From assembly GCA_035652095.1 (NCBI GenBank), contig DASREM010000021.1, positions 62,001-126,000 on the forward strand: a DNA stretch of 64,000 nucleotides, in the 5' to 3' direction. Source of the DNA: DASREM01 sp035652095. Its GTDB lineage: Bacteria > Acidobacteriota > Terriglobia > Terriglobales > Acidobacteriaceae. Below, piece by piece: positions 8,421 through 17,456 of this stretch. A model generated the notes under the pieces. The model ran no database searches, had not been told where the DNA came from, and saw only the letters and a list, made by a program, of their open reading frames with translations. A program made the translations under genes and the position numbers. Every line of letters begins with the position of its first letter. The first letter of the stretch is position 1.

Positions 8421-10010
8421 ATGGGTGAGTTGATGCCGTCGTTTGGGGTACTCGAGCACGAACAATACAATTTGCGCGTTCCTCCGGCAAGCCGCCTGAT
8501 TCCGGGCAGGCAGTCGGTTCCAAATCCTCCGCGGAAAAAGCCCAACTCAGTCACCCTGGACAGCCGTTACTGGGCGGACCCGGGTCAGGAGCCTAAGGAC
8601 GCAGAACCCAAGCCCGGTGTAGTCAGCCTTCTTGCTGGCAGCTTCCTGCCGCATCCCGCAGCTGACAGTGAACGCTTTCAAGTCGTGTTGTGGATATGTG
8701 CCGACCTCGGTCTGCTCACCATCACGCTCGTAGTGCTTAGCCTCTTCGCCCAAAGAACTTTTCCGCCATCAGCTCTCGGGATGTTTCTGGTCTACGGCTC
8801 GCTGCTCACCTTGCTCGCTCATTCCGAAGGTCTTTACCGAAGCCGCTACCAAGGCGAGGAATTTGAAACCGTGACCCTGGGAAAGACGGTGGCGTGGGCC
8901 ACGGTCTTGTTCGGGATCGTGATCCGCCTCACCCAGTGGCGAACGATTCCTATGGAGTTACTGCTGGCCGGTGCATCGCTGAATTATTTCGGCATGCTCG
9001 CCTGGAGACGCGGACTCCGCCTTCATGGCCACGTTCCCGCCCGCACCACCCGCAACGTGCTTGTGGTCGGCGCAGGACAGCTTGGAAGGCAGGTCGCCCG
9101 CTACATCGAGCGTCACCATCCTGGCGGGCGCTGCTTTCGCGGCTTCCTCGATGACGCCTCGCGCTCCAGCGAAGACATCCGCGGCAGGATCGCTGATCTC
9201 AGCCAGATCGCGCGGGCAGAGTTTGTGGACGAAGTGATTCTCGCCATTCCGCAGCAACGCGAGCTGTCACGGCAAGTCATCCTCGATGCCCGCAAGAACC
9301 ATCTCGACATCCTGCTCGTGCCCGACCTCCTGGGATTCGCGCCGCAGAACGATACTCTGGAAAGCTTCGGAGTGGCCCCTGTGGTCACGCTCCACTCCGA
9401 ACCGGCCCCCGCCTTCAATTTGTTTCTGAAGCGTGCCCTCGACTTTGTGGTCGCCGGAATCGCGCTCCTGTTGTGCTCGCCCCTGATGCTCGTCCTCGCT
9501 GCAGCCATCAAGTTGGATTCCCGCGGGCCCGCCCTTTATTGCGCTCCCCGCATCGGCAAAAAGGGCAGGGAGTTCGTCTGCTACAAGTTCCGCACCATGG
9601 CAGCCGACGCTGAGCGCATCAAGGAGGACCTGCGCGCCAACAACCAGCGTGAGGGGCCGTTCTTCAAAATGAAGTCGGACCCGCGCCTGACTCGCATCGG
9701 ACGCGTTCTCCGCCCTTATAGCCTCGATGAGTTGCCTCAGCTCTGGAACGTTTTCATCGGCGAAATGAGCCTGGTAGGGCCGCGCCCCCACCCGCTCGAC
9801 GATTTTCGACGTTATCGCCTGGAAGACTTTCGCCGTCTCGATGTGACACCCGGCATTACCGGGCTCTGGCAAGTGACGGCACGCCAGGATCCATCGTTCC
9901 AGCGCAATATGGCGCTCGATCTTCAGTACATCGAGCAGTGGAACCTGTGGCTCGATCTGCGGATTCTCTGCAAGACACTCTCCGTTGTCATACACGGCAC
10001 AGGCGCCTAG
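8421..10010 (+). CDS. Polyprenyl-phosphate sugar phosphotransferase (priming glycosyltransferase, WcaJ/CpsE type)
   Basis: A 529-residue membrane enzyme that would start repeat-unit synthesis by transferring a sugar-1-phosphate to undecaprenyl phosphate. About 85 variable N-terminal residues precede four predicted helices (about 90-200), a Rossmann-like CoA-binding/NAD-type domain (NVLVVGAGQLGRQVARYI), a fifth helix (FVVAGIALLLCSPLMLVLAA) and the catalytic bacterial sugar transferase domain. The latter shows YKFRTM, SLDELPQLWNVFIGEMSLVG, GPRP and GITGLWQVTAR. The start has a TAAGGTGA element just upstream. The sugar donor cannot be told from sequence alone. Confidence 0.92.
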   Translation: MGELMPSFGVLEHEQYNLRVPPASRLIPGRQSVPNPPRKKPNSVTLDSRYWADPGQEPKDAEPKPGVVSLLAGSFLPHPAADSERFQVVLWICADLGLLTITLVVLSLFAQRTFPPSALGMFLVYGSLLTLLAHSEGLYRSRYQGEEFETVTLGKTVAWATVLFGIVIRLTQWRTIPMELLLAGASLNYFGMLAWRRGLRLHGHVPARTTRNVLVVGAGQLGRQVARYIERHHPGGRCFRGFLDDASRSSEDIRGRIADLSQIARAEFVDEVILAIPQQRELSRQVILDARKNHLDILLVPDLLGFAPQNDTLESFGVAPVVTLHSEPAPAFNLFLKRALDFVVAGIALLLCSPLMLVLAAAIKLDSRGPALYCAPRIGKKGREFVCYKFRTMAADAERIKEDLRANNQREGPFFKMKSDPRLTRIGRVLRPYSLDELPQLWNVFIGEMSLVGPRPHPLDDFRRYRLEDFRRLDVTPGITGLWQVTARQDPSFQRNMALDLQYIEQWNLWLDLRILCKTLSVVIHGTGA

Positions 10011-10017
10011 GAGGTTG

Positions 10018-10131
10018 ATGATGCTCAAAAACCGCCGCTACTTCGCATTGATCCGCCGCATTCAGGAGGCAATCATCCGCAGAATTCACGCCGCCCTGTT
10101 GAGGGCCGCGGGCCTGCCGGAGCCGCACTAA
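10018..10131 (+). CDS. Tiny basic ORF between sugar transferase and Wzy-like genes
   Basis: A 37-residue reading frame (double ATG at 10018 and 10021) preceded by a near-perfect AGGAGG at 10009-10014. It ends one base before the ATG of the next gene. The peptide, MMLKNRRYFALIRRIQEAII and following, is Arg-rich and amphipathic, ending in Pro-Glu-Pro-His. The strong ribosome site and tight fit in the operon argue for translation, either as a real small protein or to couple translation to the next gene. No family is recognised. Confidence 0.5.
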   Translation: MMLKNRRYFALIRRIQEAIIRRIHAALLRAAGLPEPH

Positions 10132-11436
10132 ATGGATTTGAGCGCTCGCAGGCCGGAGCAAGTGTTTGCCGAACTCGCCTGTCATGCCGCGGTACTGCCC
10201 GCGCGTGTCATCCAGGCCTTCATTCAAGCGCGTTGGCTGCTGTTTCTCGCCATGTTGTCATTTATGCTCTTCCGTCCTCCGGGATCAAACTTCTTTCCCT
10301 GCGATCGTATTGCCTTTGTCCTGGTATGCATCGCAGCCGCGCTGCACATCACGACCACCGGCCAACCTTTCAGTTTTCTGCGGCCGGTTACGCTGCCTAT
10401 GGCGGGACTTCTGCTTCTCTCCTCCTGCAACCTGCTCCACCCGTGCGACAGCGCCGAGAGCTGGAGCATGTTTGCCACGAGATGGCTGATCCCGTTTACG
10501 GTGTATCAACTTGCAGCGCGCATTTTCCCGAGTGCAAGGTCACGCCGGGCATTCGAAATTTTCACCTTGATGGTCCTGGCGTATTTGAGCCTGATCTCCA
10601 TAGCTTTCCTGGTCGGGGCTGGATGGGCAATTTTTCCCTCCTACATCCTGGACCCGGGTTTCGGCATTCATGCGGATCGCGCCCGCGGCCCCTTCTTGCA
10701 GGCCGTCGCGAACGGCATGGCCCTGAATCTCCTCTTCCTGATAGCCCTCAACGCGCTGGTGAACCGGCGACTCCGCATGGCTCTTGCCCTGCCACTGCTG
10801 GCCGCGGTTCCCATCGCCATTGTTGCCACCATGACCCGCGCAGTTTGGCTCTCGTTTGCGGGAACGGCGGTGCTCCTGGGATTTTCGCGATACCTACCCC
10901 TGAGGCGAGTGTGTGCAGGATTTTTGATTGCAACCCTGATCTGTGTGGGCGCGCTCTTCGTGTTTCCCCAGCAGTCCATCGCGGACCGCATCCAGGACCG
11001 CAGTCCGGTCGAGTTCCGCGTTGCAGTGTATGAAGCCGGCCTGCGTATGTTCGGCGAGAAGCCTCTCCTGGGTTGGGGATCGGACCGCATGCGCAATGAA
11101 CTGGCGCGACGCATCAGCGACTTTCATCAGGAAGACTTCTATTTTCACAACACCTATCTGGAGGTGATGGTCGAGCGTGGACTGCTGGGGTTGTTCTTGT
11201 ACGCGTGGATGGCAATCGACCTCTTCAGTCTTGCACGAACGCGCTTGCGGCTGCCCTGGGCGGGCTTTCCCGACCTATCTTTCCGCGCGATTTGGCCGCT
11301 GATGCTGGTCGTCTATTTCGTCAACGCCAGCTTCGTGGGCATGAACTACCAGTTCGTGAATGTTCTGCTTTTCACCGTTGCCGGCCTGCTGGCCGCACAG
11401 AATCGGGTTGAGCAAGGAGCGCTGCGTGTCCACTAG
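10132..11436 (+). CDS. O-antigen ligase/Wzy polymerase-family membrane protein
   Basis: A 434-residue multi-pass membrane protein with about ten to twelve hydrophobic helices. It contains the Wzy_C/O-antigen-ligase loop: RVAVYEAGLRMFGEKPLLGW and HNTYLEVMVERGLLGLFLYA. In the context of an OPX/Wzz/Wzx operon it is most likely the Wzy-type polymerase, though a WaaL-type ligase has the same fold. It follows the tiny ORF with no gap and overlaps the flippase gene by 11 bases. Confidence 0.85.
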   Translation: MDLSARRPEQVFAELACHAAVLPARVIQAFIQARWLLFLAMLSFMLFRPPGSNFFPCDRIAFVLVCIAAALHITTTGQPFSFLRPVTLPMAGLLLLSSCNLLHPCDSAESWSMFATRWLIPFTVYQLAARIFPSARSRRAFEIFTLMVLAYLSLISIAFLVGAGWAIFPSYILDPGFGIHADRARGPFLQAVANGMALNLLFLIALNALVNRRLRMALALPLLAAVPIAIVATMTRAVWLSFAGTAVLLGFSRYLPLRRVCAGFLIATLICVGALFVFPQQSIADRIQDRSPVEFRVAVYEAGLRMFGEKPLLGWGSDRMRNELARRISDFHQEDFYFHNTYLEVMVERGLLGLFLYAWMAIDLFSLARTRLRLPWAGFPDLSFRAIWPLMLVVYFVNASFVGMNYQFVNVLLFTVAGLLAAQNRVEQGALRVH

Positions 11437-12745
11437 TCCGGCGGACCAGACGCTGCGCAATGGCGGATTCCTCGCCCTGCGTTATGGCTTGGGAACATGT
11501 GTGAGCTTCGGCAACATGCTGGTCCTGACCTGGTGGATCGGCCCTCATGCGTACGGGACCTTCGCAACCGCGGTGGGAATAGCCGCGTTCCTCGCCAGCC
11601 TGTCGCGCCTGGGGGTTGATACCTACCTGGTTCGCTGCCAGGCTGCTTTGCCGGCACGGACTTTCCAAGTCGCCGCTACCCTGACTCTCGCAGTCTCGCT
11701 GCTGCTTGTGCTCGCCGGATTTGTGATCTCGCCCCTACTGGCGTTCTGGTTGCGAAGCCGAGAAATTCTGCTTCCCTACCTGGTGTTGTTGTGCTGCATT
11801 CCTGCCGCCGGCCTGTCCGGAATTCCTACCGCCAAGCTGGAACGCGCGCTTAATTTCCCAGCCGTGGCTGCCATTGAGCTCTGCGGTCAAATCGTGGGCC
11901 TTCTGGTCTCAGCGACATTGGCGTGGCGCGGCGCTGGCGTTTGGGCTCCGGTGGCCGGTCAACTGGCGTGGCAATGGTCGTCCTTGGCGGCTGCTTTCAT
12001 CTATTCGCAGATTACTCCCGGCTTGTGTTTAGACAGGGCAGAGGCAATGCAGATGGTCCGCTACGGCGCCGGCCTTACCGCCTCCATGCGTACCTGGCAG
12101 CTTCGTACCCTGGTAAATCCCCTGCTGGTCGGCCGCTTTGCTGGTCCTGAAGCCGTCGCCTTCGTCGCGGTTGCCATCAGGATAGCGGAATCGCTCGGTT
12201 CCGTCCGCCTCGCCGCCGGACGCGTGACCTTGGCGTCGCTCTCCCGCCTGCAGGATTGCACCAAGGATTTCCGCCGTCTCCTGGAACGCTCGCTGCAGTT
12301 GCAACTAGTCACGCTTGGTCCGTTGCTGTGCGCGGTGGCAATCCTGGGACCGCTGTTCGCGCCTCACCTGCTCGGCATGCGCTGGATGCCGAGCCTGACC
12401 GTTTACCCCTTCATTGCCGCCGGAGTGCTGGTCAACTCCGTCTATAACCTGCAAGCATCGGCGCTGTTCGTTGTCGGTCACCAGTGGCGGGTGTTTCGCG
12501 TCTACGCCGCGCACGTCATGCTGCTGGTGATCGGGACCGTTGTCCTCGTTCCGCGGTTCGGTATTTCAGGCTATGGTTGGGCCGAATTGCTGGCGTGCTG
12601 CGCTTACCTGCTGATGCAGCAGAGCCCATCCGAGCAGACCAGGGTTTCCTATCGAAAGCTGGTTCCGCTGCTGGCGGTATTCACGGGACTTCTATTCGCT
12701 CCCCTGCTCGCGCCCGCCTGGAACCGGTTCTGGGAGATCTCCTGA
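11426..12745 (+). CDS. Wzx-type polysaccharide flippase (MATE/MVF superfamily)
   Basis: A 439-residue multi-pass inner-membrane protein, likely translocating lipid-linked repeat units to the periplasmic face. It has about 12-14 hydrophobic helices, an N-terminal GGFLALRYGLGTCVSFGNML and a typical loop GIPTAKLERALNFPAVAAIE seen in Wzx/RfbX-like proteins. The GTG at 11426 is chosen because AAGGAG lies 6 bases upstream (11414-11419); the open frame to 11360 lies within the previous gene. Its stop overlaps the next start. Confidence 0.85.
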   Translation: MSTSPADQTLRNGGFLALRYGLGTCVSFGNMLVLTWWIGPHAYGTFATAVGIAAFLASLSRLGVDTYLVRCQAALPARTFQVAATLTLAVSLLLVLAGFVISPLLAFWLRSREILLPYLVLLCCIPAAGLSGIPTAKLERALNFPAVAAIELCGQIVGLLVSATLAWRGAGVWAPVAGQLAWQWSSLAAAFIYSQITPGLCLDRAEAMQMVRYGAGLTASMRTWQLRTLVNPLLVGRFAGPEAVAFVAVAIRIAESLGSVRLAAGRVTLASLSRLQDCTKDFRRLLERSLQLQLVTLGPLLCAVAILGPLFAPHLLGMRWMPSLTVYPFIAAGVLVNSVYNLQASALFVVGHQWRVFRVYAAHVMLLVIGTVVLVPRFGISGYGWAELLACCAYLLMQQSPSEQTRVSYRKLVPLLAVFTGLLFAPLLAPAWNRFWEIS

Positions 12746-13980
12746 TGGCCCACGTCGCATACCTGGCCAATAAGTTCCCCAGCCCCGTCGAGCCTTACGT
12801 TGTTGAAGAAATCCAGGAACTGCGCCGCAACGGCCTGGCGGTTGTCGCCTGCAGCGCCCGCAAGGTCAGCCGCGAGGAGGTACAACAACTCTGGGACGGC
12901 GGCGAGGTTCTGTCACTCCAGTCTTTGCAATGGAAAGCCTTGTTTCACGCCGTGTGGCTTGCCTGCCATTGCGCTCCTCGCCTGCGCGACCTCCTCTGCC
13001 GCGTTGTTTGCCAGGGCGATGAAACGGTTTCGATACGTCTGCGCGCCCTCATTCACACCCTGCTCGGGATCTACTACGCGGCCCTCCTCCGAGATCGCGA
13101 CGTGCGGCACATCCACGTTCATCACGGGTACTTTTCTTCCTGGATCGGTATGGTGGCGGCGCGGCTGCTCGGCATCGGGTTCAGCGTCACGCTTCACGGT
13201 TCGGACTTGTTACTGAGTGGCGCTTACCTCGACACCAAGCTGAAGGCGTGCCAGTTTTGTTTCACCATCTCGGAGTTCAACCGGCAGTACATTCGCCACG
13301 CCTATCCGTCCGTGAACCTGCACAAAGTCGTGGTGCAAAGGCTGGGCGTCAGCCTGACATCTCACCTGGATGCCTTGCCGCTCCCCGGCAAGAACCCGTT
13401 CCTGATTTTCACGGCCGGCCGCCTGCATCGGGTCAAGGACCACGCCTTCCTCCTCCGCGCCTGTCGCGAATTCCTTGATCGCGGCAACCAGTTCCTGTGT
13501 CTCATTGCGGGAGAGGGTCCGGAGCGGCACGCGCTGCAAGAACAGATCGGAAGGCTCGGGCTCCAGGAGCGCGTCCGGCTTCTCGGCCATGTGCCGCACG
13601 CCGACCTCGACCGGTATTTCGCGATGGCCGACCTCGTCGTTCTGACCAGCCGCAGCGAAGGCATCCCCTTGGTGCTGATGGAAGCGATGTCCCAGGGCAA
13701 GGTGGTGCTGGCGCCCGCTATTACTGGCATCCCTGAGCTGGTGATCGACGGCCAGACCGGTTTTCTCTACCGCGCCGGCTCGCTTGACGATTTCGTGTCC
13801 AAGCTCGAGGCCATTCTGGAATCGGTTCCCACGCTTGAACCCGTTCGCCGCGAGGCCCGGCGCCATGTCTCCGAGCATTTCAATCGTGAGCAGAACCTCC
13901 GCCAGTTCAGAAAAATTTTCCTTTCCCGAGTACACCTTGCCCCGGAGACTCACCTTCATGCGCATTCTGTTCTGCAATAA
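12745..13980 (+). CDS. GT4-family glycosyltransferase
   Basis: A 411-residue retaining GT-B glycosyltransferase. The N-terminal acceptor half begins MAHVAYLANKFPSPVEPYVV and contains HIHVHHGYFSSW and SVTLHGSDLL. The C-terminal donor half has IFTAGRLHRVKDHAFLLRAC, the GEGPER loop and the nucleotide-sugar motif SRSEGIPLVLMEAMSQGK, followed by GIPELVIDGQTG. The ATG at 12745 overlaps the flippase stop (TGATG), implying coupling. It likely adds one sugar of the polysaccharide repeat; donor and linkage are unknown. Confidence 0.9.
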   Translation: MAHVAYLANKFPSPVEPYVVEEIQELRRNGLAVVACSARKVSREEVQQLWDGGEVLSLQSLQWKALFHAVWLACHCAPRLRDLLCRVVCQGDETVSIRLRALIHTLLGIYYAALLRDRDVRHIHVHHGYFSSWIGMVAARLLGIGFSVTLHGSDLLLSGAYLDTKLKACQFCFTISEFNRQYIRHAYPSVNLHKVVVQRLGVSLTSHLDALPLPGKNPFLIFTAGRLHRVKDHAFLLRACREFLDRGNQFLCLIAGEGPERHALQEQIGRLGLQERVRLLGHVPHADLDRYFAMADLVVLTSRSEGIPLVLMEAMSQGKVVLAPAITGIPELVIDGQTGFLYRAGSLDDFVSKLEAILESVPTLEPVRREARRHVSEHFNREQNLRQFRKIFLSRVHLAPETHLHAHSVLQ

Positions 13981-16357
13981 GTACAACTTCCCGTTCAGCG
14001 GCACTGAATCCTACTTGTTTTCGCTGATGCAGTTGCTGCGTGATCATGGGCACGAGACCGCCTTGTTCTCGATGGCGGACCCACGCGGGGAGCCTACCGC
14101 ATACGATCGCTACTTCGTTCCTCACATCGAATTCAGGAACGCCCACGGCATGCTGCACCGCGGCCGCCTGGCGGTGCATGCGATTTATTCTCGCGGCGCC
14201 CGTGAACGCTTGCGGCGGCTAATTGCGGAGTTCCAGCCCGACATCGCCCACGTCAGAAATATTTATCACCATCTCTCTCCATCCATTCTTTGGGAACTGA
14301 AGAAGCAGGGCGTGCCTGTCGTTTATCACCTGAACGATTTCAAATTGCTGTGCCCCACCTACAACATGGTTTCCCATGGCCACGTGTGCGAGAAATGTCG
14401 CGGGGGGCGGTTCTGGAAGTGCGTCACGGAGGGCTGCTATCCCGAGCGCGCCGATGCAGCCGTGCTTACTGCCGAGGCATACCTGCATAAATGGCTGCAC
14501 AGTTACCAGCATTGCGTGTCCACCTTCCTTGCTCCCAGCCAGTTTGTGAAGCAGAAACTCGTGGACAATGGCTGGAACCACGCCAGCATTGAAGTGCTTC
14601 CCCATTTTCAGGCTCTGCCCAACACTCCCATGAGTGAATCTCCGAGTGATGGCCCGGTCTTGTATTTCGGTCGACTGTCCGCCGAGAAAGGCCTTCCCGA
14701 ATTGATTCTGGCCATGGGGCGTCTGCCGCACATTCGCTTTCAAATCGCCGGTGAAGGTCCCCAGCGCAACGAGTTGGATCAACTGGTCCAGCAGAGGTCT
14801 TTGCACAACGTGGAGTTCCTGGGACAAGTAAGAGCCGAAGACCTGCCTCGCCTGATCGCACGCTCCGCTTTCACGGTTCTACCCACTCGCGCCTACGAAA
14901 CCCTGGGCAAAACCATTTTGGAGTCCTACGCGCAGCAGCGCGCGGTCATCGCGTCGGACCTGGGCTCCCGCCGCGAACTGGTAAAGGAAGGCTCCACCGG
15001 TTTGCTCTTCCGTCCCGGCGACGTGGCGCAACTGGCGGACGCGGTTAACTTTCTATACGACCGCCCCGAACTGTTCCGCGCTATGGGAAAGGCCGGGTAC
15101 GAACTGGTGCGCGCACATCATTCGCCCGAACAGCATTACCGCAATTTGATCAGGCTTTATAACGGACTGGTACGCACGCGCGCTATCAAAGCGGTGGCCA
15201 AGCCGAGAGCCATCCGGGTTGCTTTGATCGGCGGCCGCGGGGTGATCTCGAAGTACAGCGGCATCGAGGCCTATTACGAAGAAGTCGGCCAACGACTGGC
15301 CGGCAGGGGCCACGAAGTCACGGCGTATTGCCGCACCTACTTCACACCCGATCTCGGCACGCACCAGGGCATGCGATTGGTTCGGCTGCCCACGCTCCGC
15401 AGCAAACATCTTGATACCCTCATTCACACCTTCCTCAGCAGCCTGCACGTGCTGTTCACGCGTGCCGACATCGTGCACTACCACGCGCTCGGCCCTGCGC
15501 TTTTTTCCTGGATCCCGCGCCTTGCAGGAAAGAAGACGCTGGTCACGGTGCAGGGTCTGGACTGGCAACGCGCAAAGTGGGGACGCATGGCTCGCTCGGT
15601 TCTTCGTCTCGGCGAGAGGGCTGCGCTTCGATTTCCCAATCGCACTATCGTAGTTTCGAGAGTGTTGCAGCAGCACTTCGCGGGAAGCACCCGTTACATT
15701 CCCAATGGCGCCGAACTTCGCCCGCGTCGTGACACCGGCATGCTCTTAACTTGGAATCTCGAACCTGGCAACTACATCCTCTTTCTCGGACGATTTTCGC
15801 CGGAGAAGAACTGCCACTTGCTGATTGAGGCTTACGAACGGTCCGGGATTTCGGCCAAGCTGGTTCTTGCCGGAGGCACAAGCTATTCCGATCGCTACGT
15901 GGAAACGCTCCGCAAGCACTCCAGCGATCGCGTGCGCCTGCTCAACTATGTTTCCGGAGACGCTCTGCAGGAACTTCTCACCAACGCCATGCTCTTCGTC
16001 CTTCCCTCCGACCTGGAAGGACTGTCGCTCGCGCTTCTTGACGCCATGGGAGCAGGAGTCTGCGTGCTCGCAAGCGACATTCCCGAGAACATGGAACTGG
16101 TGAGCGGCGCAGGCTTCACCTTCAAACGCGGCGACATCGAGGACCTCGAGCGCATGCTGCGCATCCTGGCGGCCGATCCCGCCGCCCGGGCCAGGGCAGC
16201 TCAGGCCGCACAGGAACGCGTTGCTCGACACTACCGCTGGCCTGTGATCGCAAGCCAGGTCGAGTCGGAGTACAGGTCGCTCTTGGGTTGGACTCCAGCC
16301 GCCTCGCCGGTGACGGAAGAATCACCAGAAATTCCGCAGACCAAGCCCGCGGCGTAG
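13958..16357 (+). CDS. Double GT4 glycosyltransferase (two GT-B modules in one protein)
   Basis: A 799-residue protein made of two complete GT4 enzymes in tandem. Module 1 (about 1-410) begins MRILFCNKYNFPFSGTESYL, has a Cys-rich insert (CPTYN, CEKCRGGRFWKC) and the donor motifs LYFGRLSAEKGLPELI and GEGPQRNEL. Module 2 (about 415-780) begins VALIGGRGVISKYSGIEAYY and has LFLGRFSPEKNCHLLIEAYE and SDLEGLSLALLDAMGAG. The ATG at 13958 is chosen because it begins module 1; it overlaps the end of the previous gene by 23 bases. It could add two sugars in succession. Last gene of the operon. Confidence 0.9.
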   Translation: MRILFCNKYNFPFSGTESYLFSLMQLLRDHGHETALFSMADPRGEPTAYDRYFVPHIEFRNAHGMLHRGRLAVHAIYSRGARERLRRLIAEFQPDIAHVRNIYHHLSPSILWELKKQGVPVVYHLNDFKLLCPTYNMVSHGHVCEKCRGGRFWKCVTEGCYPERADAAVLTAEAYLHKWLHSYQHCVSTFLAPSQFVKQKLVDNGWNHASIEVLPHFQALPNTPMSESPSDGPVLYFGRLSAEKGLPELILAMGRLPHIRFQIAGEGPQRNELDQLVQQRSLHNVEFLGQVRAEDLPRLIARSAFTVLPTRAYETLGKTILESYAQQRAVIASDLGSRRELVKEGSTGLLFRPGDVAQLADAVNFLYDRPELFRAMGKAGYELVRAHHSPEQHYRNLIRLYNGLVRTRAIKAVAKPRAIRVALIGGRGVISKYSGIEAYYEEVGQRLAGRGHEVTAYCRTYFTPDLGTHQGMRLVRLPTLRSKHLDTLIHTFLSSLHVLFTRADIVHYHALGPALFSWIPRLAGKKTLVTVQGLDWQRAKWGRMARSVLRLGERAALRFPNRTIVVSRVLQQHFAGSTRYIPNGAELRPRRDTGMLLTWNLEPGNYILFLGRFSPEKNCHLLIEAYERSGISAKLVLAGGTSYSDRYVETLRKHSSDRVRLLNYVSGDALQELLTNAMLFVLPSDLEGLSLALLDAMGAGVCVLASDIPENMELVSGAGFTFKRGDIEDLERMLRILAADPAARARAAQAAQERVARHYRWPVIASQVESEYRSLLGWTPAASPVTEESPEIPQTKPAA

Positions 16358-16607
16358 GCACGGCCCACGTTGTCCCGAACTGGAACCAGACTTCAGAGTA
16401 ACGGGGCTTCCCGAATTTGGACAGGATCCCGCATCTCCCGGTAGCCTCCTGTTGTGTTCCCTGCAGGACAGGCTACCCTTACACTGTCAAACTCGTACAT
16501 CGTTCTCCCGCAGCGGCTTAGCCAATGGGGCAACGTTGCAGGCGATTGTTCGCAACGCCAAAAAACATGCATCCTCCAGGCGTGTTTCTGAATCGAATTT
16601 TTTGTTG
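16358..16607. other. Intergenic region after the polysaccharide operon
   Basis: With the following box and leader, 370 bases lie between the double glycosyltransferase and ahpC. No recognisable gene is present. It should contain the operon's transcription end and the ahpC promoter; I found no clear intrinsic terminator. Confidence 0.5.
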
Positions 16608-16626
16608 GATAATAATCATTATCATT
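16608..16626 (+). promoter_or_regulatory. Fur/PerR-like operator upstream of ahpC
   Basis: GATAATAATCATTATCATT lies about 100 bases upstream of the ahpC start. Against the Fur-family 7-1-7 pattern TGATAATnATTATCA, the segment TAATAATCATTATCA matches 14 of 15 counting n as free. It is the most AT-rich palindromic site in the area. Placement before ahpC-ahpD fits control by a PerR or Fur-family metal-dependent repressor; no such regulator gene is in the window. Confidence 0.7.
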
Positions 16627-16727
16627 CTGCACGGTTTTCGGATTGATATGCGTCGCCATCCGTCCGAAGTGCTCTGCCAAACCCCAGAAATTTTTTAGTT
16701 TGAACTCAGATTAATAGGAGACAAGCC

Positions 16728-17273
16728 ATGTTAGGTATCGGAGAAAAATTCCCTTCATTTTCACTGACAGCAACTGTCAGCACCGAAAAGGACCCCAAAC
16801 GGGCCTTCAAGACCATCTCAGATCTCGACTACGCCGGCAAATGGAAGCTGTATTTCTTCTGGCCCAAGGACTTCACCTTTGTCTGTCCCACCGAAATCGT
16901 GGGCTTCGCAAAACTGAATAAGGAATTCCAGGAGCGTGACACGCAGATTCTTGGCGCCAGCATCGACTCCGAGTGGGTGCACCACGCATGGCGCAACCAC
17001 CACGCCGATTTGAAGAATCTGCCCTTTCCGATGCTCGCCGACATCAAGCGCGATCTGGCCGGAGAGCTGGGCATCCTCGATCCCAAAGAAGGCGTCGCGC
17101 AGCGCGCTGCCTTCCTGGTGGATCCCGACGGGGTCATTCGCTTCGTTTACGTGACCGATCTTTCCGTAGGCCGCAACCCCGAAGAGGTCTTGCGCGTGCT
17201 CGATGCTTTGCAAACCGATGAACTCTGTCCCTGCAACTGGAAGAAGGGCGAAGAGACGCTGATGGTCGCCTGA
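16728..17273 (+). CDS. ahpC: Peroxiredoxin AhpC (mycobacterial-type)
   Basis: A 181-residue cytoplasmic 2-Cys peroxiredoxin reducing H2O2, organic peroxides or peroxynitrite. The peroxidatic Cys is in DFTFVCPTEIVGF, and the C-terminal resolving region is DELCPCNWKKGEETL, with two nearby Cys as in the mycobacterial AhpC (DELCACNW). This type is reduced by AhpD rather than AhpF, in keeping with the ahpD gene 184 bases downstream. The start has AGGAG 9 bases upstream. The upstream Fur/PerR-like box suggests peroxide- or iron-responsive control. Confidence 0.95.
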   Translation: MLGIGEKFPSFSLTATVSTEKDPKRAFKTISDLDYAGKWKLYFFWPKDFTFVCPTEIVGFAKLNKEFQERDTQILGASIDSEWVHHAWRNHHADLKNLPFPMLADIKRDLAGELGILDPKEGVAQRAAFLVDPDGVIRFVYVTDLSVGRNPEEVLRVLDALQTDELCPCNWKKGEETLMVA

Positions 17274-17285
17274 TCACGAGGACAC

Positions 17286-17307
17286 GGGAGTTGCGTCAGC
17301 AACTCCC
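17286..17307 (+). other. RNA hairpin between ahpC and ahpD
   Basis: GGGAGTTG and CAACTCCC form a perfect 8-bp stem with a six-base loop, 13 bases after the ahpC stop. No T-run follows, so it is not a standard intrinsic terminator. It could stabilise the ahpC message or mark a processing point between the two genes. Confidence 0.5.
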
Positions 17308-17334
17308 GGACGCACCCCTTGCGTCGCATGACGC

Positions 17335-17406
17335 CGTACCGAGCCGCAGGCGAGGCATAGATTTTTCCCGATGACGTCATCCTGAGCCGCAGGCGAAGGA
17401 TCTCGC
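17335..17406. repeat. Interspersed-type intergenic repeat with two GAGCCGCAGGCGA copies
   Basis: The ahpC-ahpD spacer holds two direct copies of GAGCCGCAGGCGA about 43 bases apart, the second inside GTCATCCTGAGCCGCAGGCG then AAGGATCTCGCG. I recall GTCATCCTGAGC...GAAGGATCT as a recurrent intergenic motif in acidobacterial genomes. Whether this copy is part of a dispersed family needs a genome-wide search. Confidence 0.5.
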
Positions 17407-17456
17407 GTGCACCAACGAAGCGCTCTCCACACGAACGAACCAAAGGTGAAAAGCAA

